The notes under the pieces were generated by a model. It had not been told where the DNA came from and did not search any database. It saw only the letters and a program-made list of their open reading frames with translations. The translations under genes and the position numbers were made by a program. Shown one piece after another: positions 20,531-32,192 of a stretch of DNA of 64,000 nucleotides (positions are counted from its first letter, which is position 1; each line of letters opens with the position of its first letter). Source of the stretch: Isoetes taiwanensis (taxonomy: Eukaryota; Streptophyta; Lycopodiopsida; Isoetales; Isoetaceae); contig JAJEKV010000004.1 of assembly GCA_021234155.1 (NCBI GenBank), positions 13,918,716 through 13,982,715 of the forward strand, read 5' to 3'.

Positions 20531-21125
20531 TTCAACGCCAGAATGTTTGTCTTTGAGCCTTGGAGAAACACATTCAGGAAAATGATGTCGGCAGTTCGGA
20601 GCAGCCCCCCAACCCCCTTTGCAGAGCAAGTATGCATGTGTTATCTGCTTTCTTCTAAATTTGGCCGAAAGGTTCTGTAAAAAACAGACATTTCTAATTT
20701 TGATTTCTGCATGCAAATAATGTGGTGTTGCAGGATTTTCTCAATATGTTCTTCCAGGATGTGTACAGGCCGATTCCAAACGTTTATAATCTGGTGATGG
20801 TGGTGCTATGGAGGGATCCTGAAAATGTTGATCTGAAGAAGATAAAGGTGGTCCATTACTGTGCTGCGGTAGAGTGTGGAATGTTGGGTTTAAAACTGAT
20901 GCAATAAATTCACAGGGTTCAAAGCCATGGGGCTACATGGGGAAAGAGGAAAACATGGATCGGGAGGATGTAAAAGAACTTGTGAATAGATGGTGGGAAG
21001 TGTACAAGGATCCGGCAGTGGATTTGTTTTATCTGAGACGGACATTATCTGTGGAGATGTATGCTAACAAGCCGGTGGAATTTATGATAGTTGACGCGGC
21101 CTGGGCAATTCCTTCGGCTGCCTAA
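20531..21125 (+). pseudogene. Galactinol synthase, C-terminal half, three exons
   Basis: Exons at 20531-20629 (FNARMFVFEPWRNTFRKMMS ... PPTPFAEQ), 20734-20868 (DFLNMFFQDVYRPIPNVYNL ... KVVHYCAA) and 20916-21125 (GSKPWGYMGKEENMDREDVK, ending AIPSAA) match galactinol synthase, the GT8 enzyme that transfers galactose from UDP-galactose to myo-inositol. The C-terminal APSAA-like pentapeptide and the intron after HYCAA are typical. The N-terminal half with the DxD metal site is missing and the first retained glycine of FNAGMF is Arg. Upstream, one base is lost in the LYFN codons. It is nested between ADC synthase exons and is surely non-functional as a synthase. Confidence 0.85.
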
Positions 21126-21400
21126 CAACAATTTGTAATGTTTTGACACCTGTGAAATAAAAAGACCTGGCCAGACCTTTCTGGCCACTTTTAGATCTTG
21201 AAAGGGTAACTGTGGAAGTCCATGTGGTGTCGGTGTAGTAAATTAACAGGTGTATGTACACATTGTGCTTTTTGAAACAAATGTTCAATAGGCTCAATTT
21301 AATTGTTAACAATTTTTGTTGTTCGCCATGCCCTTTAAGCTGTATTTTCGTACCTTATGTACTACGTAATGCACGGCTGGAAATCATTCCGGCGTACAAT
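21126..21400 (+). other. Galactinol synthase 3' flank
   Basis: Non-coding sequence after the stop, with AATAAA in GTGAAATAAAAAGACC about 30 bases downstream, so the fragment probably brought its own 3' UTR. The exact junction back into the ADC synthase intron cannot be placed. Confidence 0.4.
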
Positions 21401-21672
21401 TTTTCTCGGCGGCGCACGAGCGGCTGAAGCTCTTGACAAAGTAAGGCTACTGATGGGAGTTTCTCATATTAGTAGGCCACATAATGCAGGTAATGTAGAC
21501 AATGTGCAAACGCTTACAATTTCTAGAAGTCTTTATGTGCCCTTTATTTTCTCTTTGACAGTTCCATCCAGAAAGTATAGCGACAACATATGTACGTAAG
21601 CTTTTGGAAAATTTTCGGGAATTGACGCGGCTTTATTGGCATGAAAAATCATGGTGGCAACCTAATATTAAG
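21401..21672 (+). pseudogene. Aminodeoxychorismate synthase, amidotransferase exons, part 2
   Basis: The exon ending at 21489 reads LLMGVSHISRPHNAG, matching the LMG...RPHYG word, and the next exon (21562-21672) reads FHPESIATTYVRKLLENFRE and LTRLYWHEKSWWQPNIK. FHPES holds the catalytic His and Glu of class I glutamine amidotransferases. Bases have been lost at RPHYGVQ, breaking the frame across the junction. These exons continue the gene begun at 20159-20510, so the galactinol synthase piece lies within what was one ADC synthase intron. Confidence 0.7.
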
Positions 21673-21782
21673 GTGGGTAATTGTTGTGTTTATTTAAAAA
21701 CTAGACTTCACAGCCTTAATTCCGCTACAAAGTTTATAGTAATCTGCTGACATAAGTGACATTCTGTTTCCAGGTAAATGGA

Positions 21783-21917
21783 AAAACAACTTCACAATTC
21801 ATGCCAATACAGAATCAATATTTCAAATGAACTAATGGGCCAGGCATACATGGAAAAACTTCACAATTCATGCCAATACAGAATCAATATTTCAAATGAA
21901 CTAATGGGCCAGGCATA
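21783..21917. repeat. Tandem duplication, two units of about 68 bp
   Basis: AACTTCACAATTCATGCCAA followed by TACAGAATCAATATTTCAAA and TGAACTAATGGGCCAGGCAT occurs twice with almost no difference. It sits between the last ADC synthase exon and a minus-strand exon. Confidence 0.9.
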
Positions 21918-21964
21918 CGATCCCAAGGAAGATGACAAGACATAGATTTAATGCTTACGATTAC

Positions 21965-22070
21965 CTTGAGAAAAATGTCACCAAATTTCTCACCACGTTC
22001 AATCAAGCGAGCTTTCCCTGCGGAAATATCCTCATATTCCAGCGCAGAAGTCCGTGTAACAGATTGCACC
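21965..22070 (-). pseudogene. Unrecognised exon fragment on the minus strand
   Basis: The minus strand reads SVTRTSALEYEDISAGKARL and IERGEKFGDIFLK, followed by a GTAATC donor. Composition is clearly protein-like and the splice donor supports an exon. I do not recognise the protein. It is the only piece of the cluster on this strand and marks the cluster's right limit. Confidence 0.4.
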
Positions 22071-22079
22071 CAGCAGAAA

Positions 22080-23544
22080 GGGAAATAGATACGGATTAGT
22101 TTTAATACCAGCTGTGGCTAATAGCTGACACTGTAAGGACCCTTAGATCTGTGAACAACAAGGTCAAATATTGTGGAGGAGTATACTCTCTGGTAGAATT
22201 TTCAGTAATAACAATGGGGTAAAGAACCAGAAAAATTCATCCTCTGAGATGCGGGCAACAAATCCCCTTGTTTGACTGGATACAGACGGGCAAACTGCCA
22301 CAAACATGAGATATATTTTAAATTCTTATCCACAGGAAAAAAAAATGAACAAATGAATTACTGCCTGCAAGGAAGGTCAAGGTTTTTCTTCGACATTCAA
22401 CTTTAACTAGCACCAAAGTTGAGCTATCAAACTTGACTTTGCTAGATAAGTTTTTTCTGTACATTGGAGCTGTCTGCTTGACACTCATCAAGTTGTCAAA
22501 TTATTCTTCATGTTGTACACTTGAGTCTGCAGATTGGTAGTGTTAGTACGATGTGATTTCACGTTCCACAGATCAATCTTTGACGAAAGGTTTGACTCTG
22601 ACATTCATTTAGGTCGACTCTTTTAGTTTAGCTTCACTTTTCGATTTGACCTTGCCCTTAAGGTAACTTCAACTTTCAACTTTCTTAATAAAATCTTCAC
22701 CGAGAACTTCTAATGGTTAGGATTCAAGGATTCAAGGATCCATTTAGTGAGTATTTTGATGGAGATACACTCCAGGTATTTGTTCTGCAATCAATGAAAG
22801 CTAGGGCAAAAGTATCAGAGTTATTACCTTCTTTTACAAAACCAATTTAGTGGTTGCCAGATGGGACCATGTATGATGGAATTCGCTATTCAAAAAAATA
22901 ATACTTGGAGTTACATTTAATCTAACAAAATATTAGTGGAATGATAAGTTTCAACAATGTCTCAAATGATGGTGTGGAATGCAAGAAAATTACCAATTCC
23001 AACAACTTTGAAGATTCCAAAAGGAGGACCATTATGGATTGGAAAACAAGCTTTCAGCATGGCACTTCCACTAAACATTGAATCATTCTTATTATGTAGA
23101 TGAAGAAGTTCTAATAAATAGTGGTGATTCTAACTACTAGAAGTTCTAAACAATGGTACGCTTCCTCTAATGGCTATTAGGCAAGGGATTTAGCTTAAAA
23201 CATCATGATTTTGGATTAGATGGACTATTTGTCTGACAGGACAATTGAGAATGTAAAAAACTCAAACAAGATGCGCATTAAAGGCATTATTGTTTCACAG
23301 TATGTTCCTAATAAATTAACGGATTATTATGCTTGAATTCGATTTGAGCAAAAAACAATTTGGATTAAAAGAAAGACTACCAAATTACATGAAATATGAC
23401 AATGTCGACCCATTTAACTTCGACTATGAGTTCTTCTTACTTAATTCTTGGCACCCAACTTTAGAAGCTTGAATTTTACTCTCCGATCTTTGTAGACCAT
23501 AGCTCATAGACCCATTTATAGTACAAAAACTTGTATATATATAT
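22080..23544. other. AT-rich spacer, no gene recognised
   Basis: No open frame above about 60 codons and no transposon motif was found. About 22700-22850 gives a plus-strand stretch (PFSEYFDGDTLQVFVLQSMK) that could be a very old coding relic, but stops follow at once. A short TA run lies at 23534-23554 just before repeat B. Confidence 0.4.
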
Positions 23545-24778
23545 ATATATATAGTAAAGAGAAGTGACTGATAGAGTGTAGTTTGGATTTATCTTCCTTT
23601 CGATTTAGCCATTAGAAATCAAGAGCAATTTTTCCAACTACAAAATTATCTAGAACATATGCTTTGCAATGTGCATTAGGTGATCATAGCTATATCCTAG
23701 ATGCAATATTTATGCTCATTTAAGTTTTCAACAAGTGCCTAGCTAGTACAAACATTTCGCAAAGGACCTTGTGACATACTCATATTTTGTTTTAGATTGA
23801 AGCGGATGCTCCTTTAGTTTTGCCAACTTATGTCATAGCTAATCAAGGTCATCATTTTGTTGCTATTCTATTCTTCCTAATGAGTGACAATAATTGCTTT
23901 AATAAGCTTAAGTTAATATTGACTTTAAAAGTTTGATTTTTTAAATAGAATCCCTCAAGTACAACGTCCCACACATCTAGGAAATTATTCTAAAGCTTTA
24001 AAAGTGCAAACGCGTTCTCTCGTATGGTGAAATAACTTTGAACCTGAATCCAAATTGAAACCAGTGGGAAAAGTTGGGATTATGGCATGGCTTACTGGCA
24101 TCAAATGTCCCTAAAATCTGAAATATGATTAGATGAGGGAAGGGATCGCTTAGGGTTTTGATTCAATGCTTTTCGATCCTAAAAATTTCTATCTATTTGA
24201 GACTCCTGCAAATCGTATCAATTGGCTAGCTTAGTTTGACATATGCATAATCTAGGTGTTTCATTGGAGCTCATGTATCCTAAATGCATTTTGAAAGTTC
24301 CTTTGCGCAGAAAAAGCGGAGAAGCAAAGCATTATTGAACAAACCTATTGGTTACAAAGCATTGGTTACAAGCATTTACAAACCCATATGGTGGTTGCAG
24401 TATCAATTTGTGTAATACCTCATCCTTATTTGATGAAGATATAGCCGGTATAGGTTTGCAAGATATAGGCACTACTGTCTTGCAAGGATGTGTTGGGTTC
24501 AAGTCTATATTTGTTCTTTAAACATCAAATTTGAAGCTTCACCATCTATGGTGGTTGCAATATCAATTCCTATGGTATCTCATCCTTATGTGTCAAACAT
24601 ATAGGTGGTATAGTTTTGCAAGATATAGGCACTATGGTTTTGCAAGCATACATTGCGTTGAAGCCCCATATTCTAAAGTTGCTATTCATTACATGTTTGT
24701 TCCATTGCACTTTTCTTATGTTTGTTCCATTGAACTTTTCTTATGTTTAATGTTAGCAATATTTGTTAGAAAATCTTA
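23545..24778. repeat. Repeat B, copy 1 (internally deleted)
   Basis: Matches 28553-31385, starting GTAAAGAGAAGTGACTGATA just after a TA run in both copies. Compared with copy 2 it lacks about 90 bp at 24329 and about 1.5 kb at about 24360, where a short filler (GTTACAAGCATTTACAAACC) fills the junction. The right part contains two diverged units about 140 bp apart (ATGGTGGTTGCAGTATCAAT and ATGGTGGTTGCAATATCAAT, each followed by CAAGATATAGGCACTA). There is no long open frame. Confidence 0.75.
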
Positions 24779-25034
24779 GATAGGATAATGTCTAGCAATT
24801 CAATTCTACAAGTCACACTTGATCAAAACATTTGCTCTACAATTAGTTCAAACTAATATGAAACTTCAATGGTTAAACATATGAAATACTGTGGCGCAAA
24901 TAAGCTTTCACGATGCACTGTAGCAATGGAAAGCCCCTTGTATTTCAAGTCTACTCAAACCACGAAAGCTCGGGCATTCATTCATCAATGAATCCGATCA
25001 ATCACCTACTAAACTAACTGTACTTGGTGCAATA

Positions 25035-27556
25035 ATTGGCTGGGGCATGGTAGGGCATACTCTAGGCTGGATAGAGTTTATGGCACTTCAGCAGTCTTGG
25101 ATTATGCTCCAGCCTTCACTAGGGTGAATGTTCTGGCCACCTCTGTCTCTGATCACACTCCCCAGATCATTCAGCGACTTCATGACCACCCACCGCGGCC
25201 TCTCAGGACGGTTTTTAAGCTTAACACAACCTTTCTTCAGGATCCAGAGTTCACAAAATTTTGTAAAAGCTCATTTGGCGCCAGATATTCACCAAAAGCA
25301 AATGGAATGAGTGCAATGGTTACAAAGATTGGCTAGGGTAAAAGCGATTTCTTGAAAAGAATGGGGCGGCAAAAGGCTTTGGCTCAGCGTCGCAGGTTGG
25401 ATGCCTTATATGCGGAACTGGAGACTCTTAGAGGGCGGGTCTCTGATGGCTTGCGTGAGCAGCAGGTGCTTCGTCAGATTGAGGTTGAGGAGGAGGCCAA
25501 GGTGTCGCAGGCCAGGGTCAAAGCGGGTTTGACGTGGCTGAAGCAGTCTGACACTTGCTCTAAAGTCTTTTTCCGAGCAGCCCGCCAGAAGAAGTATGCA
25601 GCAGCCATGGCGGACATAGTTACACCTGTGGAGTGTTGTTGCAAAGAACGGATGCTATCAAGGCCTTTGTAGCAAAAAGACTATGAAACATTTTTCAAGG
25701 AGAACCCGCTTCCCTCACAGAGTGTTTTTCAAGAGCTGGTGCTGGCCAAGGTATCGCCAAGAATCTCAGCCCTTCAAAGACAGAGCTTAGAGGAGCCATT
25801 GACAGGGCAGGAGTTGGGGGACGCATGCCGCCTGTTGGCTCGGAATAAGTGTCCTGGGTTGGATGGAATACCAGTGGAGTTTTTTCAGAAGTACTGGGAA
25901 TGGGTGGGGACTTCGGTGTTGCGGTGTATGTGGATCTTTTGGGGAATAACTCGATGCATCCTCTGCTGAATACAGGTTGTATTTCACTTATACCCAAGTG
26001 TAAGCATCCTAAAACCATCAATGACTGGAGGCCTATTACTCTATTGTCTGTAGTGTATAAAATCATTGCTAAGGCTTTGGCTGAGAGGCTTAAGCCAGTA
26101 CTAGTTCACGCCATTAGTGCAGAAGGCGATCGGGTTTTATACCTCGGAATATTCTTCATAATGTGGTCTGCTTTGCTTTTGAGGGAGTGGCTCGTAGGAT
26201 GAGGCAGCCCTTGTTTTTCTTAAAATTTGGATTTTGCCAAGGCTTATGATGATCACCGGGCAATTCTTGGCGATATGATGCGAGCCTTTGGGTGCGGGCC
26301 TAGTTTCGTGGAAACGGTTATGAAGTCGCGACGTGTCCGCTAGGGCTTACGATCTAGTGTCAGGGTGAGACCTCTTCAATCTTCTCTGTGGGCCGAGGCA
26401 TTAGGCAGGGATGTCCGTTGGCCCCTTCCTGTTCACTATAGTGGCAGAAGCTCTTTCGCAACTTTTTCAGGTGGCAATTGCTGACAATGTGGTGCAAGGT
26501 CTCCGCATGGAAGATGGGTCGCAAATGTTTTCGCGATCAATTTCGCGGATGATACATTTCTCTTTCTTCATGCAATCGAAGTCCAATCTCCGGGCAGCCA
26601 AGACTATTTTGGATGCCTTTTCTTTAGCTTCGGGATGCTTGCTTAACTGGTCAAAGTGCTCGGCCATGTGGGTACTGGAGGAACCTCCTCCCCGTGGTTG
26701 AGTCGGGCTTCCCTGGGCTCTAACACCGCCACACACAGTACCGCCAAACCGTTAGGCATACCATTTGGCTTGGACATTAATGCTAGGGCAATTTGGGGCG
26801 AGACATTGCGTAATCTTAAGCAAAGATTTGAATTGGTGGAGGGGAAGTAAACTCACCATGGCTGGTAATGATTCGATAGCCAAGTCAGTGCTCTGTAGCA
26901 CTCATGTTTACGCAGCCTCCTGCATACTTGCGCCAGAAAGTGTGGTTAAGGAGTTGGATGACACCATTCGCAATTTTGTTTGGGGAGGGAATGAGGAGGG
27001 GCTACGATGAAGGTCGCATGGTGGAAGTGTGTGCATCCCGCATGCAGGGGGGGCTTGGGTATGCTTGATGTGTCGTTGCACACGAAGGTTCTAGTGTCGA
27101 AATTCATCTGGCAGTTGTTGCAGGAGCAACAATCCCCAGGTTTGGCTCTGTTGGCACAGTCCCTTCGTCACTCTATTGTGTTTAGGAAGCCAGCTATTCC
27201 GGCTCAGTTGCCGTGGGCTCTGTTTGAGGATTTGGCGGCCATTCCCTCATGTTTCGCCTTTTCTTAAGGGTCTCCTCGGGCCGGAAGGTGGTCAAGGTTC
27301 TCTTTTCATTGGACCCTAACAGGTGTATGGCGTGCTCATCGCCCTTTCTCCGGGTACCCTTGGACTCTGATCTCCCTTGGCCTCTTTCCTACACCCGTGT
27401 ACTTTCACCATGGATTGCCGCGGGGGTAACATCCATTCGTGGTGGTATTGGGAGGGTCATCCGGGCCGTGGGGAGTTTTAGGAGAGATTTGGCCTTTAGC
27501 GGTGGGACATACCTGACTTGGGCCGTAAATACTGATTGGGGACATACGGACTTGGA
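25035..27556 (+). mobile_element. L1-type LINE, 5'-truncated, degenerate
   Basis: Begins inside the endonuclease (SRLDRVYGTS, then LATSVSDHTPQII with the SDH motif), followed by a charged linker (25352-25672), reverse transcriptase (KCPGLDGIPVEFFQKYW, NDWRPITLLSVVYKIIAKAL, RQGCPLAPFLFTIVAEALSQ, ADDTFLFLHAI at about 26543) and C-terminal sequence (KVAWWKCVHPACRGGLGMLD). Frameshifts separate nearly every block. It shares its C-terminal text with the minus-strand LINE at 36199-38930, so both are one family. No poly(A) tail is seen: the right end is cut where the small basic-protein pseudogene begins. Confidence 0.85.
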
Positions 27557-27967
27557 CTAGTAGGAATAGTTATGCGCGCCTCTTCGAGAATGATACATGT
27601 GAGTATATAGGAGCAATCCTATTTGCGGGAAGTTTGATCCAACCAAAGCTTCTATTCTCGTTTCGTTTTATTTGATTCTGGCACGACCGGCCTTCGTCTT
27701 TTTAGCTTCATCTTCTCGAACTTATCTTCTTACTCGATTTCTGCAAGGCCCTTTTGACATTCTCAACATTCTTGATCTCCATTCTTTATTATTTCCGCGA
27801 GGGGAAAACCACATCATCAGCAAAACGAACCCTTTTCTGTTTCTTGCAAACATCTACGTTCGTTACAGCAGAAGCAACTACAAATTCTTCATCCGAACTT
27901 GAATCTTCATCCTCCTGAGAAGGAGCATCCAGAAAGACCGGGTCATGTAGGAAACTCTACGAGCCAT
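27557..27967 (-). pseudogene. Small basic protein gene, full-length but frameshifted
   Basis: The minus strand starts MARRVSYMTRSFW, continues DAPSQEDEDSSSDEEFVVAS in another frame, then KKQKRVRFADDVV, and ends NYSY and a TAG at 27557-27559. Ten bases (AACAGAGGTG) present in the copy at 12074-12259 are missing after SFW, and one extra T sits after DDVV compared with 10583-10905. The ancestral protein was about 137 residues from a single exon: a short N-terminal arm, an acidic patch, an RVRFADDVV word and a basic Lys/Arg/Ser tail. The family resembles uncharacterised small plant proteins; function unknown. Confidence 0.6.
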
Positions 27968-28550
27968 AGACTAGGTCTTCGAGAAGGAAAAAAAATGCGA
28001 ACTTACGAGTGAAAAATGCGACCGCGAAAAATGCACTTTAATGGAAAAATAGGGTAAACTTGGGGAAAAATGCACTTTAATACCGTATATTAGGGAAAAA
28101 TGGGGAATGAAACAATTTCGGAGTACATGTTGAATACAATCGTGTTAGGTAAGCTAAATGGTCCGTGATTTCCAGCTAGCAGCTCCCGGCTAATGCAAGT
28201 TGCTGCCAAATTGAGAATCGCGTCCCAACTAGCTTCCCTATAACAATATGAGATCTTTAGTGTGCCATGTCATCCCCCATTCGTGTCAAAGGAAATGATG
28301 GTATTTGGGTCAATTTATTTTAGGCTTCATGTTGTATGCTATGACATAACTGTAAAAGAAATTCTCCAGTTGGATTAGGATTAAACCCACCTTCATTTTA
28401 TTCGTTCTTGCTATCTTCTACAGGCGATTGGCATCGATAATCAAGGCGATCGACATGGCATCAATGTCACGACGTTGATATTCAATGTTGACCATTCAAA
28501 TATCATTCAATGGTTCGAGGAAGTCTTGACGCCACTTTTGGTAGATATAT
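27880..28550. repeat. Repeat A, copy 2
   Basis: Directly continues from the start of the small basic-protein gene and matches 12150-12817 throughout. The exon-like frame DRHGINVTTLIFNVDHSNII is at about 28450-28545. It ends in a short TA run where repeat B copy 2 begins. Because the basic-protein gene is whole here, this copy shows the gene and repeat A belong together. Confidence 0.7.
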
Positions 28551-28552
28551 AT

Positions 28553-31385
28553 ATATAGTAAAGAGAAGTGACTGATAGAGTGTAGTTTGGATTTATCTTC
28601 CTTTCGATTTAGCCATTAGAAATCAAGAGCAATTTTTCCAACTACAAAATTATCTAGAACATATGCTTTGCAATGTGCATTAGGTGATCATAGCTATATC
28701 CTAGATGCAATATTTATGCTCATTTAAGTTTTCAACAAGTGCCTAGCTAGTACAAACATTTCGAGAAGGACCTTGTGACATACTCATATTTTGTTTTAGA
28801 TTGAAGCGGATGCTCCTTTAGTTTTGCCAACTTATGTCATAGCTAATCAAGGTCATCATTTTGTTGCTATTCTATTCTATTCTATTCTATTCTTCCTAAT
28901 GAGTGACAATAATTGCTTTAATAAGCTTAAGTTAATATTGACTTTAAAATTTTGATTTTTTAAATAGAATCCCTCAAGTACAACGTCCCACACATCTAGG
29001 AAATTATTCTAAAGCTTTAAAAGTGCAAACGCATTCTCTCGTATGGTGAAAATAACTTTGAACCTGAATCCAAATTGAAACCAGTGGGAAAAGTTGGGAT
29101 TATGGCATGGCTTACTGGCATCAAATGTCCCTAAAATCTGAAATATGATTAGATGAGGGAAGGGATCGCTTAGGGTTTTGACTAAGCCGTTTCAATGCTT
29201 ATCGATCCTAAAAATTTCTATCTATTTGAGACTCCTGCAAATCATATCAATTGGTTGGCTTAGTTTGACATATGCATAATCTAGGTGTTTCATTGGAGCT
29301 CATGTATCCTAAATGCATTTTGAAAGTTCCTTTGCGCAGAAAAAGCGGAGAAGCAAAGCTTGGATGCCCCTTTGAAAGTAATATCTCAACTACATTATAT
29401 TAATATCTTATTTAGTACTGATACTTTATATGGCATTACTTTATATGGCATTATTGAACAAACCTATTGGTTACAAAGCATTGACAACTAGTTTATTCAA
29501 TATGATCTCCTTCTTGTTCCAGCACAACATATGTTTTCAAGTTATGGAATTAAAGCCAAGAAGTTATTAGCAGTCAAATTTTTAGCATACAAAGATTATT
29601 TAAATTCTGACCTATCCACTTGGCTTGCCACATCATGTTTCCTTTTTTTTTTTAAAAAAAAAGTGTCCTTATCCTATTAATTAAATCTATTAAGATATAT
29701 TCTCTCGGTTATAAAACAAAAAACAAAATTCTTCAAAGTTAGATGTTCCTTTTTTACAGACCTTAACTTCTTCTTTGCATGATGTTTTTTTTATGTACAC
29801 TGTGATTCATCTCTCCACTGTTCTTCCAGGGCATATCCTGTAAATCATTAAATTCCATAATATAACATCTCCCTCAGGCATTTGCTGGAATATCAGATAT
29901 GCTTCTTTGAGCTGGTCGTGCAATGTTAATGCACCCACTATAATCTTTCATGAAGTCACATTTGGGTTGGGCATTTGCTGAAACAGCTGAAAACTAAAAA
30001 CATCAGACTGAATGTCTCTTGTTGTTATATACATATAGAGAGGACCAAAACAATCGCAAATATACCTTAAAACTGAATTTGTCTAACTCAGCTCCTATGT
30101 ATATCTCTTGTTGCATTGTGCAGTGTTCCAAAGAAGAAGCTTGCACAAATTCTTCCTCTTCTTTCTCTTATCCATTGTTGCTATCTTCGAAGCACTCGTC
30201 TTAACTAAATGCATGGATAGAAGGAATGAAGAGGCTAAAACTGGAACTAGAGCAATAACCTTCGTGAATGAGAATGGTATGAGTTATCCTTTTGTTGCAT
30301 GTTATGTGCACAGATCATGTTCTTTTCTTTAGTTGCATAGATTCACAAGCAGATTTCAACTGCTGCTCAGCCATTTGCATCGCGCATGTCAAGCAAGGTT
30401 TGAACTCTTTCTTTATTTTAAACTTGTGGTCATGGTAAAACATGTATATCAGGAAATACAAGTGTTGTTCTTCTACATCCCAGATATATTACATGGCATT
30501 TTAAAAATGGGATATGTTGGGCAAATACGTTATTACTGTCAGTAGGTTGCAGTAATACCAGTTCATGTGACAATCTTGATGGTGCATGCTCTTGGATGAT
30601 CAATAAGTGCAAAGACAGGCTTGCATTTTACCAAGATGAAATGCAAAAGCATTTTGCAATGCTAGAAAAACATGCAGGTGCACTTCATCATCATGTGCAC
30701 TTCATCATCAGGTTTATCATTTTCAAGATGAAAGGCAAAAGCATTTTGCAATTCTAGAACTTCATCATTAGGTTTATCATTTATATTCATGCTCTATGCT
30801 TATAATTTTGAGTTTTAGTACCATACACTCATTCTATCTTGATGAATATGTAGCACAACTTCAACAGTTGTGCACTTTCTGCACATTGGTGTTAGAGCTT
30901 ACAAGACATTCTACATAAGACATTTTGTTGCCAAATTGCTTTTATGTTACAAGTAATTTTGTTGTTCTTTAAACACAGACATTGTTTTATATTTAAAGCT
31001 TCACCATATATGGTGGTTGCAGTATCAATTTGTGTAGTACCTCATCCGTATTTGATGAAGATATAGCTGGTATGGGTTTGCAAGATATAGGCACTACTGT
31101 TTTACAAGGATGTGTTGGGTTCAAGTCCCTATTTGTTCTTTAAACATCAAATTTGAAGCTTCACCATCTATGGTGGTTGCAATATCAATTCCTATAGTAT
31201 CTCATCCTTATGTGTCAAACATATAGGTGGTATAGTTTTGCAAGATATAGGCACTATGCTTTTGCAAGCATACATTGCATGGAAGCCCCATATTCTAAAG
31301 TTGCTATTCATTACATGTTTGTTCTATTGCACTTTTCTTATGTTTGTTCCATTGAACTTTTCTTATGTTTAACGTTAGCAATATT
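28553..31385. repeat. Repeat B, copy 2 (longer version)
   Basis: Holds the full B sequence, including two segments deleted in copy 1 (29361-29450 and about 29490-31005). It includes a (TTCTA)n run at about 28870-28892, an 11 T / 9 A palindromic run at 29643-29662, and repeated CTTCATCATCAGGTTTATCA words at 30690-30790. Short open frames at 30019-30332 (one reads LFFLLSIVAIFEALVLTKCM) show no family motif. No terminal inverted repeat or transposase was found. Confidence 0.65.
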
Positions 31386-31468
31386 TTTCTCAAGAGCCTG
31401 AAGGGCCCAAAATTTTTTCTACACAACCATTACTCATATGCGTTAATTAAAACCCCCCTGAAATATCC

Positions 31469-31503
31469 TTTGGTTTGGTTTGGTTTGGTTTGGTTTGGTT
31501 TGG
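31469..31503. repeat. (TTTGG)n microsatellite
   Basis: Seven units of TTTGG / TGGTT between repeat B and a partial copy of repeat A. Confidence 0.9.
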
Positions 31504-32192
31504 GTAAACTTGGAGAAAAATGCACTTTAATACCATATATTAGGGAAAATAGGGAATGAAACATAAATAGGGAAAAATAGGGAATATTAATCCGCCTGAC
31601 CTCTGTTCCAGAAAGACCGGGTCATGTAGGAAACTCTACCAGCCATAGACCATGTCTTCGAGAAGGAAAAAAATGCGACCAGTTGATGAGCGAAAAATGC
31701 ACTTTACTGGAAAAATATGGTAAAGTTAGGGAAAAATGCACTTTAATACCATGACTTAGGGAAAAATAGGGAATGGAACAATTCCGGATTATAGGTTGAA
31801 TACAATCGTGTTAGGTAAGCTAAATGGTCCAGCTAGCAGCTCCCCGCTAATGCCAGTTGCTGCTAAATTGAGAATCGCGTCCCAACTAGCTTCCTTATAA
31901 CAATATGAGATCTTCAGTGCCCCATTCTTGTCAAAGGAAATGATGGTATTTGGGTCAATTTATTCTCGGCTTCCTGTTGTATGCTAGGACATAACTGTAA
32001 GAGAAATTTGGCAGTTGGATTAGGATTAAACCCACCTTCATTTGATTCGTTCTTGTTATCTACTACAAGTGACTGACATTGATAATCAAGGCGATCGACA
32101 TGGCATCGACATCACCACGTCGATATTCAGTGTTGACCACTCAAACATCAATCAATGGTTCGAGGAAGTCTTGACGCCACTTTTGTTAAATA
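31504..32192. repeat. Repeat A, copy 3 with partial second copy
   Basis: 31504-31560 repeats a small inner part of A (GGGTAAACTTGGAGAAAAAT), then 31600-32192 is a full-length but more diverged A copy. The exon-like frame is DRHGIDITTSIFSVDHSNIN at about 32090-32190. The small basic-protein start is reduced to SFWNRG-like remnants. The copy ends where a Helitron-like terminus begins. Confidence 0.65.
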
